The notes below the pieces were generated by a model. It did not search any database. It saw only the letters and a program-made list of their open reading frames with translations, and had not been told where the DNA came from. This document shows, piece after piece, positions 56,745 to 64,000 of a stretch of 64,000 nucleotides of DNA (its first letter is position 1; each line of letters starts with the position of its first letter). Source of the DNA: JBJMQS01 sp045802605 (lineage in GTDB: Bacteria > Planctomycetota > Planctomycetia > Gemmatales > Gemmataceae); the NCBI GenBank assembly GCA_045802605.1, contig JBJMQS010000066.1, forward strand, positions 186,001-250,000, given 5' to 3'. Made by a program: the position numbers and the translations under genes.

Positions 56745-57982
56745 TGTGGACTCGTTATGTCGGTGACGATCGATTTGATCTGCCCTCGATGCAGCCGGGT
56801 GATTAGCGAATCGCCGATTCGTACATCCTTCGCGTCGCGGAGCACATTGCCGGACTCGCGCTGGGTGAGGCTGTAACCCCGCCTCAGGACGTTAAGGGGG
56901 CTGAGCGCCTGAAGTCGGGCAGCAGCCCTCCCCGCAACCTCTTTTTTCACAACCAACATCCGTGATGCGGCGGCAACCAACCGCTCGTGAATCTCATCAA
57001 GCCGCATTTGTCGGTCACGAATCCCATCGAGCGGCGATCGGAGTGGTCGCCGGCCGCCAATGTCGTCGAGCCTTCGACGGGCATTTGTAATCTTGTTGAC
57101 TAAGGCATCCTTCATCCCTTCGCCGCACTCATCGAGCCATTGATGGACTGCCGCCCAATGCTGCGTGCACACCTCAGCGGCGTTCGTCGGCGTGGTCGCC
57201 CGGTAGTCCGCGACGCCGTCAGCGATTGTGAAATCGATCTCGTGGCCTACTGCACTGACGATTGGAATGGCCGAATCGAAAATTGCATCAGCAACGGATT
57301 CACAGTTGAAGACCGCGAGGTCTTCGACGCTGCCGCCGCCACGGCCGAGGATGATGGCATCCAGCGGAGTGCCGCCCGCGTGCAATCGGTTGAGCCAATC
57401 GAGCGCCGTGCAAATTTCGTTGGCCGCCAAATCCCCCTGCACCCGAACCGACACAATGACGACATCGTGGCAAGGCCAGCGCCGAACGAAGATCTCCAAA
57501 ATGTCGCGAACCGCCGCTCCGCCACCGCTGGTCACTAAGGCGATGCGATGTGGGAAACGCGGTAGCTGTCGTTTTCGTTCGGGATGGAAGTAGCCCTTCT
57601 TCAAGAGTTTTTCTTTGAGTTTGCGAAGTGCTTCTTCGGCGGCTCCGACCCCCTGCGGGATCATTCGTTGCACATCGAACTGATATCGGCCCGTCTTCGG
57701 GTAAACAGTTACCGTGCCCAGTGCGATCACCTGCATGCCGCTTGCGAGTTGCATACCCGCCTGTTGGCGGACCGCGTAGCTTCGCCACATGACGGCATCG
57801 ATTTTGGCTTTTTCGCCCTCTTTTAAGGCGAAATAATAGTGCCCGGATTCATGCCGTTTCCAGCCGCTCAACTCGCCTTCAACCCAGATATTGCCCAGAT
57901 TTTCGGATAGCAGACTGTTCGCGATCTCATTCAATTGCGAGACGCGGAGCGCTTTGACGGCATTCGGTGAAGACGAGGTCAT
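56741..57982 (-). CDS. xseA: Exodeoxyribonuclease VII large subunit
   Basis: The catalytic subunit of exonuclease VII, 413 residues (usual 400-460). It begins with an OB-fold (VSQLNEIANSLLSENLGNIWVEGELSG). The active-site block lies in the middle: IILGRGGGSVEDLAVFN near residue 225 and IVSAVGHEIDFTIADGVAD near 255, which contains the conserved Gly-His-Glu-x-Asp. Long helices follow, which bind XseB, and RGYSLTQ at the end is the family tail. It overlaps xseB by four bases and lies 34 bases after the alanine dehydrogenase stop on the same strand. Confidence 0.95.
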   Translation of the reverse strand: MTSSSPNAVKALRVSQLNEIANSLLSENLGNIWVEGELSGWKRHESGHYYFALKEGEKAKIDAVMWRSYAVRQQAGMQLASGMQVIALGTVTVYPKTGRYQFDVQRMIPQGVGAAEEALRKLKEKLLKKGYFHPERKRQLPRFPHRIALVTSGGGAAVRDILEIFVRRWPCHDVVIVSVRVQGDLAANEICTALDWLNRLHAGGTPLDAIILGRGGGSVEDLAVFNCESVADAIFDSAIPIVSAVGHEIDFTIADGVADYRATTPTNAAEVCTQHWAAVHQWLDECGEGMKDALVNKITNARRRLDDIGGRRPLRSPLDGIRDRQMRLDEIHERLVAAASRMLVVKKEVAGRAAARLQALSPLNVLRRGYSLTQRESGNVLRDAKDVRIGDSLITRLHRGQIKSIVTDITSPQ

Positions 57983-58016
57983 GGATTGTCCGCCGGACGG
58001 TAGCGACGGTGATGCC

Positions 58017-59129
58017 TCAGTTGCTGCGCATCTTGATCACGCATTCCAGACCAAACGTTTCCGCAACCGCAGGGTTGGTGACTTGGCCGCGATGAATGTT
58101 GACGCCGTGAGCGAGTGACACGTTTTCTTTGGTGGCCTTTTCGATGCCTTTGTTGGCCAATTGCATCGCGTAAGGCAGCGTGACATTGCACAATGCATAG
58201 GTGCTCGTACGTCCGACGGCACCCGGCATATTTGCCACACAATAATGGACGACATCATCGACGATGTATGTGGGATGGGAATGAGTCGTCGGCTTCGAGG
58301 TCTCCACGCAGCCGCCTTGATCGATAGCCACATCGACGATCACAGCCCGCGGCGCCATCTTCTTCAGATCGCCACGCTTGACCAAGAAAGGCGCCTTAGC
58401 TCCCGGAATCAAAACCGCACCAATGACGAGATCCGCGCGGCTGATGGTGTCCAAGATATTGTGACGGTCGCTGAACAGCGTCGTGACATTCGGCGGCATC
58501 ACGTCATCAAGATAACGCAACCGTTCGAGATTGATATCGAGGATGAAGACGTTTGCGCCGAGGCCGGCCGCCATCTTGGCGGCATTCGCGCCAACGACGC
58601 CGCCGCCCAGTACGGCCACCGTAGCCGGCGCGACACCGGGCACGCCCCCGAGGAGGATGCCGCGCCCTTCGAACGGCCGTTCGAGATACTTCGCGCCTTC
58701 CTGCACGCTCATCCGGCCGGCGACTTCACTCATCGGCGTGAGCAGCGGCAGTTGGCCGCGCGAGTCTTTGATGGTCTCGTAGGCGACAGCCGTCGCCCCA
58801 GATTTCATCACGGCTTTCGTCAGCGTCTCGCTTGCCGCGAAGTGAAAGTAAGTAAAGATCGTTTGGTTTTGTTGCATCAGAGGATATTCCTCAGGCAACG
58901 GTTCTTTCACTTTCACGATCATGTCGGCTTTGGACCAGATGGCCGATGCGTCGTCAACAATCTCGCCACCGGACTGGCTGTAAAATTCATCCGCGATGCC
59001 GACGCCCGTTCCTAAGTTCTTTTGAATTAGCACCTTGTGGCCGGCGCGCGTGAGCTCTTCCACGCCGACGGGCAGCATGGCAGCGCGGTATTCGTCTGTT
59101 TTGATTTCCTTGGGCACGCCGACAATCAT
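58017..59129 (-). CDS. ald: Alanine dehydrogenase
   Basis: Interconverts L-alanine and pyruvate with NAD; 370 residues, the normal length. Markers: MIVGVPKEIKTDEYRAAMLP at the start with the Arg and Lys of the substrate site (KEIKxDExR), the central GVPGVAPATVAVLGGGVVGANAAK with the Rossmann Gly-rich loop near residue 170, and the late DQGGC and HPTYIVDDVVHYCVANMPGA blocks (active-site His and Asp). Start: the ATG at 59129 with GGAG nine bases before; the frame has three extra codons. It is likely to be transcribed alone or with xseBA. Confidence 0.94.
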   Translation of the reverse strand: MIVGVPKEIKTDEYRAAMLPVGVEELTRAGHKVLIQKNLGTGVGIADEFYSQSGGEIVDDASAIWSKADMIVKVKEPLPEEYPLMQQNQTIFTYFHFAASETLTKAVMKSGATAVAYETIKDSRGQLPLLTPMSEVAGRMSVQEGAKYLERPFEGRGILLGGVPGVAPATVAVLGGGVVGANAAKMAAGLGANVFILDINLERLRYLDDVMPPNVTTLFSDRHNILDTISRADLVIGAVLIPGAKAPFLVKRGDLKKMAPRAVIVDVAIDQGGCVETSKPTTHSHPTYIVDDVVHYCVANMPGAVGRTSTYALCNVTLPYAMQLANKGIEKATKENVSLAHGVNIHRGQVTNPAVAETFGLECVIKMRSN

Positions 59130-59259
59130 GGAGGTCACTCCGCGCCGAGCAACTTAAGGTGGGTTTGCTCGTTATTTTCGGGAGTGGCCCGGGCGATTCA
59201 AGTGCGCGATGGTTAACCGCGATCTTGGCGCGCCGCGATATCGGCGAACTTCTTGTCGA

Positions 59260-60183
59260 TTACGGTAAGTTGATCTCGATCTTCGCCGACTTGCGGAGAT
59301 CCGACAGCAGTTTGAGCCGCATTTCTTCGCCGCAGCATTCGCGGACATCGTCTTTGACTTTGGCGTATTCGGACGGCTCTGGCGGCTTTCGATCGGTGCA
59401 CAGAATCAAGTGGACACCGAAATCCGTCGTGACCACGTCGCTAATTTCGTTCACTTTGAGCGCAAAGGCCGCTTTCGCGAAGGGCTCTTCAACCATCCAT
59501 TTGCGGTAGATGTAGCCGAGATTGCCGCCCTTGGGAGCGCTCGGGCATTGCGAGTACTTCTGGGCGGCGTCCTCAAATTTCAGTTGGCCGCTCTCGATTT
59601 GCAGGCGAAGCTCTTGCAACTTCTTCACCGCTTCCGCGCGCTCGGTTGGCGGTGCATTCGCCGGGACTCGCAGGACAATGTGACTGCACTTGATGGTCAC
59701 GCGATCGAAATAGTCCTTGTTGTCCTTGTAATAACCCTTCATGTCGCCTTCGGTGCGCTTGTCGGCGACATAGGTGTTCCACCGCAATATCACCTCGATA
59801 TTCCCGCGAATCTGCTTCTCGGTCTGCTGTGTCTCCTTGCAGTATTCGGCGAGCGACTTCTTTTGCGCTTTCAGGGCATCCATGAGCGCCGACCACTGCT
59901 GCTCGATTTCCTCGGCTTTTGGAGCAGGCGTGTGCTTGGTCAGGAATTGCCGCATGAGCAATTCATCGACCAAACCCTGTACGATCTGTTCGGCCTCGGC
60001 CTTGCGATGGGCAGCCGTGGTTGGTGTGACCGCGGCGGGCCGAACCTTCAAGACGGCTTCGAGCTCGCTTTGCGGAATCGTCTCGCCGTTGACCACGGCG
60101 ACGAATTTCAGGGGCGTCTGGGCTTGCAGCCAAGAGGCCGTAGCTACTGCCACCAAAGCGCTAATCGACCAAATTCGGCGCAT
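59260..60183 (-). CDS. Exported parvulin-type peptidyl-prolyl isomerase
   Basis: A 307-residue SurA/PrsA-like chaperone. A signal peptide (MRRIWSISALVAVATASWLQAQ) leads to a helical N-domain (residues 35-150) and a parvulin domain at about 165-265: KCSHIVLRVP, the SAPKGGNLGYIYRKWMVEEP block and the VTTDFGVHLILC end, matching the PpiC family. The helical region resembles SurA_N. It probably folds outer-envelope proteins after export. The other isomerase in the window, at 21905, is of cyclophilin type. Start at the ATG at 60183; it faces queE. Confidence 0.9.
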   Translation of the reverse strand: MRRIWSISALVAVATASWLQAQTPLKFVAVVNGETIPQSELEAVLKVRPAAVTPTTAAHRKAEAEQIVQGLVDELLMRQFLTKHTPAPKAEEIEQQWSALMDALKAQKKSLAEYCKETQQTEKQIRGNIEVILRWNTYVADKRTEGDMKGYYKDNKDYFDRVTIKCSHIVLRVPANAPPTERAEAVKKLQELRLQIESGQLKFEDAAQKYSQCPSAPKGGNLGYIYRKWMVEEPFAKAAFALKVNEISDVVTTDFGVHLILCTDRKPPEPSEYAKVKDDVRECCGEEMRLKLLSDLRKSAKIEINLP

Positions 60184-60290
60184 GTTACCGCCCTCGGAAA
60201 GTCAGATTCCGGGACCCTCATACGCCGAAAAAGGAGCGACGTCTAGACCGACCAGTTTTGCAGTTTGCCGCGGTTTCTTATCATGGCGAT

Positions 60291-60983
60291 ATGTCGATAG
60301 TGCAGCCACAGCGGCTCGCTCTGTTGGGCACCAAGGCCCCCGGCGAGCTTCTGATTCATGAGATTTATCGCAGCCTGCAAGGCGAATCCGCCTTTGCCGG
60401 TCTGCCGTGCGTTTTCGTCCGCCTGGCTGTTTGCGATGCCCGATGCCGCTGGTGCGACACGCCGCACGCCTTTCAACAGGGCGAGCAGGTGCCAGTTGAT
60501 GAGGTATTCGAGCGTGCGATGGCGATCGATTGTCCGCTCGTCGAAGTCACTGGCGGCGAGCCCCTCTTGCAGCCCGAAGTGCATCCATTGATGCGGCGAC
60601 TTCTGGACAGTGGCCGGCAGGTACTGCTCGAAACCAGCGGAGCACATGATGTGGGATCCGTGGATCGCCGCGTTCACATCATCATGGACATCAAATGCCC
60701 GGATAGCGGCGAGTGTGAGAACAATTACTGGGCCAACCTTGATCGGCTGAAAAAAACAGATGAGACAAAGTTTGTAATTGCCTCGCGCCGTGATTTTGAT
60801 TGGGCGATCGGCACGATCAAGCAGCACGATCTCGACAATCGGTTCGGTATGTTGATGAGCCCAGTATTTGACGAGGTCGAACCCGTCGAATTGTCTCAAT
60901 GGATTTTGGACAGCGGCAGACAGATCCGGTTGCAATTGCAATTGCACAAACTCCTTTGGGGCCCAAAGGCACGGGGAGTATAA
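60291..60983 (+). CDS. queE: 7-carboxy-7-deazaguanine synthase
   Basis: Radical SAM enzyme in queuosine/7-deazaguanine synthesis; 230 residues. The cluster motif is C-x3-C-x2-C (CDARCRWCD near residue 47), with GESAFAGLPCVFVRLAVC before it and the SAM-binding EVTGGEPLLQ near residue 82. The C-terminal QLQLHKLLWG is typical of the QueE family. The next gene begins two bases after the stop, so the release factor homologue is probably coupled. Other queuosine genes (queC, queD) are not here. The ATG at 60291 is the family start; a longer frame lacks features. Confidence 0.92.
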   Translation: MSIVQPQRLALLGTKAPGELLIHEIYRSLQGESAFAGLPCVFVRLAVCDARCRWCDTPHAFQQGEQVPVDEVFERAMAIDCPLVEVTGGEPLLQPEVHPLMRRLLDSGRQVLLETSGAHDVGSVDRRVHIIMDIKCPDSGECENNYWANLDRLKKTDETKFVIASRRDFDWAIGTIKQHDLDNRFGMLMSPVFDEVEPVELSQWILDSGRQIRLQLQLHKLLWGPKARGV

Positions 60984-60985
60984 AC

Positions 60986-61498
60986 GTGAGTACTCGCGCC
61001 GACTGGACCGTGCTGACTGACGCACAATTGCTCGCGCAATGCGCGGTAGACACTTATCGCGCAAGCGGCCCCGGTGGTCAGAAGCGCAACAAGACAAGCT
61101 CCGCCGTGCGCATTCGCCATAAGCCGAGTGGATTGGCAGCGATCGCTGAGGAAAGCAGGTCACAACATGAAAATCGTGCACGTGCGCTGAAGCGTTTGCG
61201 TCGAGCACTTTATTTGGAGCTGCGCGAGAATGGGCCGCTCGCCGAGCATTCGGCTCTTCTGAGCGTGCGCGGCGCTGATGGGCGGCTCGTGCCGGCGCCA
61301 CGAAGCGTGCAATATTTACCGGCGGTCGCGGTGCTGCTCGATTTGCTCGACGAGGCGTCGGCCGGCATGCGCGACGTCGCCACCGCGGTTGGCACGACGA
61401 CGGCCAATCTGGCGGATTTCCTTGCAGCCGACGATACCGTCTGGCGAGCCGTCAATGCGCTGCGGGCGCGGCATGGCCGCTCGCCATTACGGGCATAA
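60986..61498 (+). CDS. Stand-alone release-factor-like protein (GGQ domain)
   Basis: A 170-residue protein with the GGQ motif (SGPGGQKRNKTSSAVRIRH) near residue 31, where the Gln positions water for peptidyl-tRNA hydrolysis. It has no codon-recognition domain of RF1/RF2, so it resembles stand-alone factors such as ArfB or the planctomycete-type release factor-like proteins. Basic residues (KRLRRALYLELRE) follow, as in ribosome rescue factors. The GTG at 60986 is preceded by GGGGAG. It lies in a tight row queE - this gene - phosphatase, spacings of 2 and 10 bases. Rescue activity is inferred. Confidence 0.82.
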   Translation: MSTRADWTVLTDAQLLAQCAVDTYRASGPGGQKRNKTSSAVRIRHKPSGLAAIAEESRSQHENRARALKRLRRALYLELRENGPLAEHSALLSVRGADGRLVPAPRSVQYLPAVAVLLDLLDEASAGMRDVATAVGTTTANLADFLAADDTVWRAVNALRARHGRSPLRA

Positions 61499-61508
61499 TG
61501 AGAGAGGC

Positions 61509-61985
61509 ATGGCACGCCCGGATCGCTTCAACTGGATTGAACACAATGCCTTGGCAGCGATGGCACGCCCTCGCGACGCCGAAGAACTCGGCTGGCTGCG
61601 GCGCCAAGGAATCCAGCTCATTATTTCGCTTTCCGAGAATCCTTTACCGCGCCATTGGATCAACGATGCGGGCCTATTGGCGTTGCACGTCTCTGTGGCC
61701 GACATGGAAGCGCCCACCCAAGAGCAATTGGATCAGTGCCTTTCTGCCATTAACAAAGCCCGCTCGCGCAAATTTGCAGTGGCAGTTCATTGCACCGCAG
61801 GCCTCGGCCGGACGGGAACCGTTTTGGCCGCGTACTTCGTGGAACGCGGACTTGATCCTGGTACTGCGATCGCGCGGGTGCGCGAACTGCGGCCCGGCTC
61901 CGTCGAGACGCCGGCGCAGGAACAAGCCGTGTACGAATTTGCGCGAAGAATGCACAAGGAAGAGTCGGCCGACGACACACACTGA
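61509..61985 (+). CDS. Dual-specificity/tyrosine phosphatase-like protein
   Basis: A 158-residue protein tyrosine phosphatase fold. The catalytic P-loop HCTAGLGRTGT (Cys-x5-Arg) lies near residues 94-104, with Cys95 and Arg101. A general-acid Asp is probably in VADMEAPT near residue 63. Such small dual-specificity phosphatases may act on proteins, lipids or nucleotides; no target is visible. It begins ten bases after the release factor homologue with GAGAGG before the ATG. It converges with the DUF350 gene at one base. Confidence 0.85.
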   Translation: MARPDRFNWIEHNALAAMARPRDAEELGWLRRQGIQLIISLSENPLPRHWINDAGLLALHVSVADMEAPTQEQLDQCLSAINKARSRKFAVAVHCTAGLGRTGTVLAAYFVERGLDPGTAIARVRELRPGSVETPAQEQAVYEFARRMHKEESADDTH

Positions 61986-61986
61986 A

Positions 61987-62277
61987 CTACGAGTGCACGG
62001 CGGCGGCAATAATCGCACACACACCGAGCACGACCGCCGCTCCAAGAATGCCTGCCGCAATGTTGTTCTTTTCGAAAACTTCTTTTTGCAAATTGCCCGG
62101 CGTCAGGCCGTCGAAGAGTTTGAATCCCACAACCGCCAACAAGATTCCCAACAATCCGAACAACGCGGTGGTTAACAACGCGCCTTGAACGGTATGTGGT
62201 GGCCATTCGATAATGGAGTGGGTGACGATCTCATCGGCAGCCAGCACCGCAGTGGTCAATATCGTCGCGCAAACCAT
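61987..62277 (-). CDS. DUF350 membrane protein
   Basis: A 96-residue protein with three hydrophobic helices: about residues 3-14, 33-56 (GALLTTALFGLLGILLAVVGFKLFD), and 70-94 (NIAAGILGAAVVLGVCAIIAAAV). The segment after FDGLTP and the NNIAAGILGAA strip are typical of the DUF350/YjfL family, whose function is not established. The ATG at 62277 has GTGGAG upstream; the ATG five codons earlier lacks one. It converges with the phosphatase gene (stops one base apart). Confidence 0.8.
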   Translation of the reverse strand: MVCATILTTAVLAADEIVTHSIIEWPPHTVQGALLTTALFGLLGILLAVVGFKLFDGLTPGNLQKEVFEKNNIAAGILGAAVVLGVCAIIAAAVHS

Positions 62278-62474
62278 GCCTGGTCTCCACATTCAAAAGT
62301 CGAATGGTGGCATGAGGTTAACCGCCGCACGTTGGGCGGTCAAGCAACCGGCCCCACAGAACTTGGCGGAGTTTCTAGGGCCACATTGATAAAATGGATA
62401 AAATAAAGCAAATGACGGGTTTGAGTTTGGCCCGGTATTAGGATGGTACGGTGGGTTGGGGCGGAGCCTGAGGC

Positions 62475-62825
62475 ATGGATCGCTTGGTTGAGTTCTTGGA
62501 CGTTGTGCAACGAGCCAACGTAGCTGCCGGCAAGTTTCGCGGCTTGCTGCATATCCTGATTGGCCGGCACATCACAGCTGCCGACGGCGGCGTGATATCG
62601 GCCGGACTGACGTGGCGCCAGGTGTCGGCATTGTTGCGCCAAGTTCGCTGGGACAAAGACGCCGTTCTCGAACTCGGATTGCAGAGTCGGGATCTGCCTC
62701 CCCGGGATCGAGAACGCTACTGGTACAACGCCATTTCCCATGCCCAGCTTGACAGCGATGAAGCCCGCAATTCGGGCGACGCGCTGGCCAAATTGATCGA
62801 ACCACTCGGGTACAAAATCAGCTAG
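62475..62825 (+). CDS. Conserved-looking protein, unknown function
   Basis: A 116-residue soluble protein with amphipathic helices: MDRLVEFLDVVQRANVAAGK, then GLLHILIGRHITAADGGVIS, TWRQVSALLRQVRWDKDAVLEL and NSGDALAKLIEPLGYKIS. No signal peptide, helix-turn-helix or catalytic motif was recognised. GGAG lies upstream of the ATG, with a second purine stretch nearer. The gene lies between the DUF350 gene and the TM protein; it is short enough that coding is likely but not certain. Confidence 0.55.
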   Translation: MDRLVEFLDVVQRANVAAGKFRGLLHILIGRHITAADGGVISAGLTWRQVSALLRQVRWDKDAVLELGLQSRDLPPRDRERYWYNAISHAQLDSDEARNSGDALAKLIEPLGYKIS

Positions 62826-62957
62826 CCGCCATGATTGTCTTCGCCAACACCGGGGGGCCACTAGCCGGCGTCCTGAGCGATTTGAGGTTGCTGTTGCTCT
62901 AGCGCGCGTCGTAAGTACAATAGCGACCGCAAATTAATCCAGGACCGGGGACCCCGC

Positions 62958-63695
62958 ATGAAGGCGGAAGAGCGCAAACATCTCCAGCGGAATGAGCTGG
63001 AGAGCCGTATTAAGACGGCTTGGTCCGGCTTGAATTCCAGCTCCAAGACCGCCAATCGGATCTGGACGGGGATCCTTGTCGTCTTCGTATTAATCGTGGC
63101 GTGGGTGCTCTACTCGCGTTACACCACGACGCGCCAGTCCGACCTTTGGACGGCTCTTGATTTCGCCTACGATCTCCCCACCCTGGAAAAAATCGCCAAA
63201 GAGAATCCCATGACAATCCAGGGCCACATCGCTCGGCTCCAGGCCGCACGGGTAAAGACTTCCGAAGGTTTCGCCCAAATTGGCGTCCAAAATGGCGACG
63301 AAAAAGCCGAGGCGGCCAAGAAGCTGGAAGACGCTCGGACGGCATACGCGGAGCTGGCGAAGGCCCATGACTTGCCGATCGAGATTCTCCAAGAGTGCGT
63401 GATGCAGCAAGGCCGGATTGAGGAAACGCTGTCCAGCGTGCCAAAGGCTGATGTGCCAACCGCAATGCGTGGCAGTCTAGACGACGCGCTGAAGCAATAC
63501 GACGACTTGGCGACGCGCTATCCAAAATCGTACTTCGGCGCGCAAGCCAAGAAGCGAGCGGATGATATTCGCGCCCATCGCGGCGAAATTGAAAAGCTCT
63601 ACGCCGGCCTGGCGGAAGTTCACGCCAAGGCGCCACCCGCGCCATTACCACTGAACGTTACACCGGCCGAGGCACCCCCGGCCGCGCCGAAGTAA
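62958..63695 (+). CDS. Single-pass membrane protein with helical repeat domain
   Basis: A 245-residue protein. A basic N-terminus (MKAEERKHLQRNELESRIKT) is followed by one helix at about residues 36-53 (WTGILVVFVLIVAWVLY), then a soluble helical domain to the end with repeats of TPR-like character (RLQAARVKTSEGFAQIGVQN, then DDALKQYDDLATRYPKSYFG). This arrangement resembles the YfgM-type proteins, which are found near the beta-barrel assembly machinery, but the link is only by layout. The tail is Pro-Ala rich. The ATG has GGGGA upstream, and a pseudouridine synthase follows seven bases later. Confidence 0.72.
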   Translation: MKAEERKHLQRNELESRIKTAWSGLNSSSKTANRIWTGILVVFVLIVAWVLYSRYTTTRQSDLWTALDFAYDLPTLEKIAKENPMTIQGHIARLQAARVKTSEGFAQIGVQNGDEKAEAAKKLEDARTAYAELAKAHDLPIEILQECVMQQGRIEETLSSVPKADVPTAMRGSLDDALKQYDDLATRYPKSYFGAQAKKRADDIRAHRGEIEKLYAGLAEVHAKAPPAPLPLNVTPAEAPPAAPK

Positions 63696-63702
63696 TCGCA
63701 CC

Positions 63703-64000
63703 ATGCCCGAACCGATCATTCCCGGTGGGCATCCCATCCCGCATGAAGTGAAGTTGAAGGTCGAGGGCATGCGCCTCGACCAATACCTCGCGCACCACTT
63801 TACGGACTTTAGTCGCACCGTCCTACGCCGGGCCATCGATGCCGAAGCGATCACGCTCAATGGCAAGCCAGCCAAAGCCAGCGCGAAACTCAAGAACGGC
63901 GATCAACTGCAAATTTGGCTGCCTTCGCCGCGGCCCGTGAATCCCGAGCCGGAAAACATCCCGCTGAACGTCCTTTATGAAGATGATTACCTGGCGCTGA
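63703..64000 (+). CDS. RluA/RluD family pseudouridine synthase (3' end outside window)
   Basis: The first 99 residues of a 23S rRNA (or tRNA) pseudouridine synthase. An S4 RNA-binding domain spans about residues 17-75 (EGMRLDQYLAHHFTDFSRTV, then the AITLNGKPAKASAKLKNGDQ turn). The catalytic RluA domain begins with IPLNVLYEDDYLAL near residue 86; the catalytic Asp (GRLDxxTSG) would lie beyond the window. Whether it is RluD, RluC or another member cannot be told. It follows the TM protein gene by seven bases and may be co-transcribed. Confidence 0.88.
   Translation, partial: MPEPIIPGGHPIPHEVKLKVEGMRLDQYLAHHFTDFSRTVLRRAIDAEAITLNGKPAKASAKLKNGDQLQIWLPSPRPVNPEPENIPLNVLYEDDYLAL

Noticed and set aside
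60184..60290. PreQ1 riboswitch upstream of queE
   Set aside because: The short upstream region has no recognisable preQ1 stem and A-rich tail.
60243..61301. A 352-residue minus-strand open frame
   Set aside because: It is antisense to queE and the GGQ gene, both with clear motifs. No ribosome site or domain.

Overview
The window looks like chromosomal DNA of a planctomycete, probably from the Gemmata/Isosphaera side of the phylum. This is inferred from gene content, not from any database search. The clues are a type II pseudopilin-like DUF1559 protein, a very large surface protein with an N-terminal sorting motif of the planctomycete type and FG-GAP repeats, many small secreted lipoproteins, a membrane-anchored sigma-54 activator, an FHA-GAF-PP2C phosphatase, an orphan ComB, GC-rich DNA, and several families of short intergenic inverted repeats. 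No insertion sequence, prophage, CRISPR array or rRNA was seen. Most of the window is ordinary core and cell-envelope genome.

Layout. 1-13 kb: a 5'-truncated thioredoxin-like/STN protein, thymidine kinase, a DJ-1/PfpI protein, a NatA/NatB-type ABC exporter, an FAD oxidoreductase, comB, glycyl-tRNA synthetase, a nucleotidyltransferase-like protein, aroC, threonine aldolase and a FlgM-like small protein. 13-25 kb: Fur, two tiny lipoproteins, an ECF sigma/anti-sigma pair, a 990-residue membrane sigma-54 activator facing an alpha/beta hydrolase that has its own -24/-12 promoter candidate, a tandem pair of CxxC secreted paralogues, a cyclophilin, ClpS, and an FHA-GAF-SpoIIE phosphatase. 24.7-24.95 kb: an intergenic promoter-hairpins-terminator unit that looks like an undescribed structured RNA. 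25-38 kb: a giant surface protein, a fatty acid desaturase, tRNA-Glu(CTC), tRNA-Sec(TCA), a DUF1559 pseudopilin, a complete RND efflux operon (adaptor, pump, beta-propeller, outer membrane factor), tRNA-His, and an isolated rplC. 38-46 kb: a short Hsp70, an unrecognised 540-residue protein, a DinB-like protein, and a two-gene winged-helix plus AAA-type ATPase cassette of unknown function. 46-64 kb: folC, an STN-domain secreted protein, a CysQ-like phosphatase, an ABC exporter with an eroded nucleotide-binding domain plus an ABC-2 permease, nadK, dxs, a prenyl transferase and xseBA, alanine dehydrogenase, a parvulin, queE, a stand-alone GGQ release factor, a dual-specificity phosphatase, a DUF350 protein, and the start of an RluA/RluD pseudouridine synthase.

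How genes work together. ispA-type synthase and dxs make isoprenoid precursors beside nadK and exonuclease VII, in a minus-strand run. The 30-37 kb operon encodes all parts of one tripartite pump. The 15-19 kb sensor/hydrolase pair has a promoter, a 21-bp palindrome and an activator that fit a sigma-54 circuit. The best candidates for something undescribed are the structured RNA at 24.7-24.95 kb, the winged-helix/ATPase cassette at 42.6-45.5 kb, and the sigma-54 circuit. The selenocysteine tRNA shows that the organism probably reads some UGA codons as selenocysteine.
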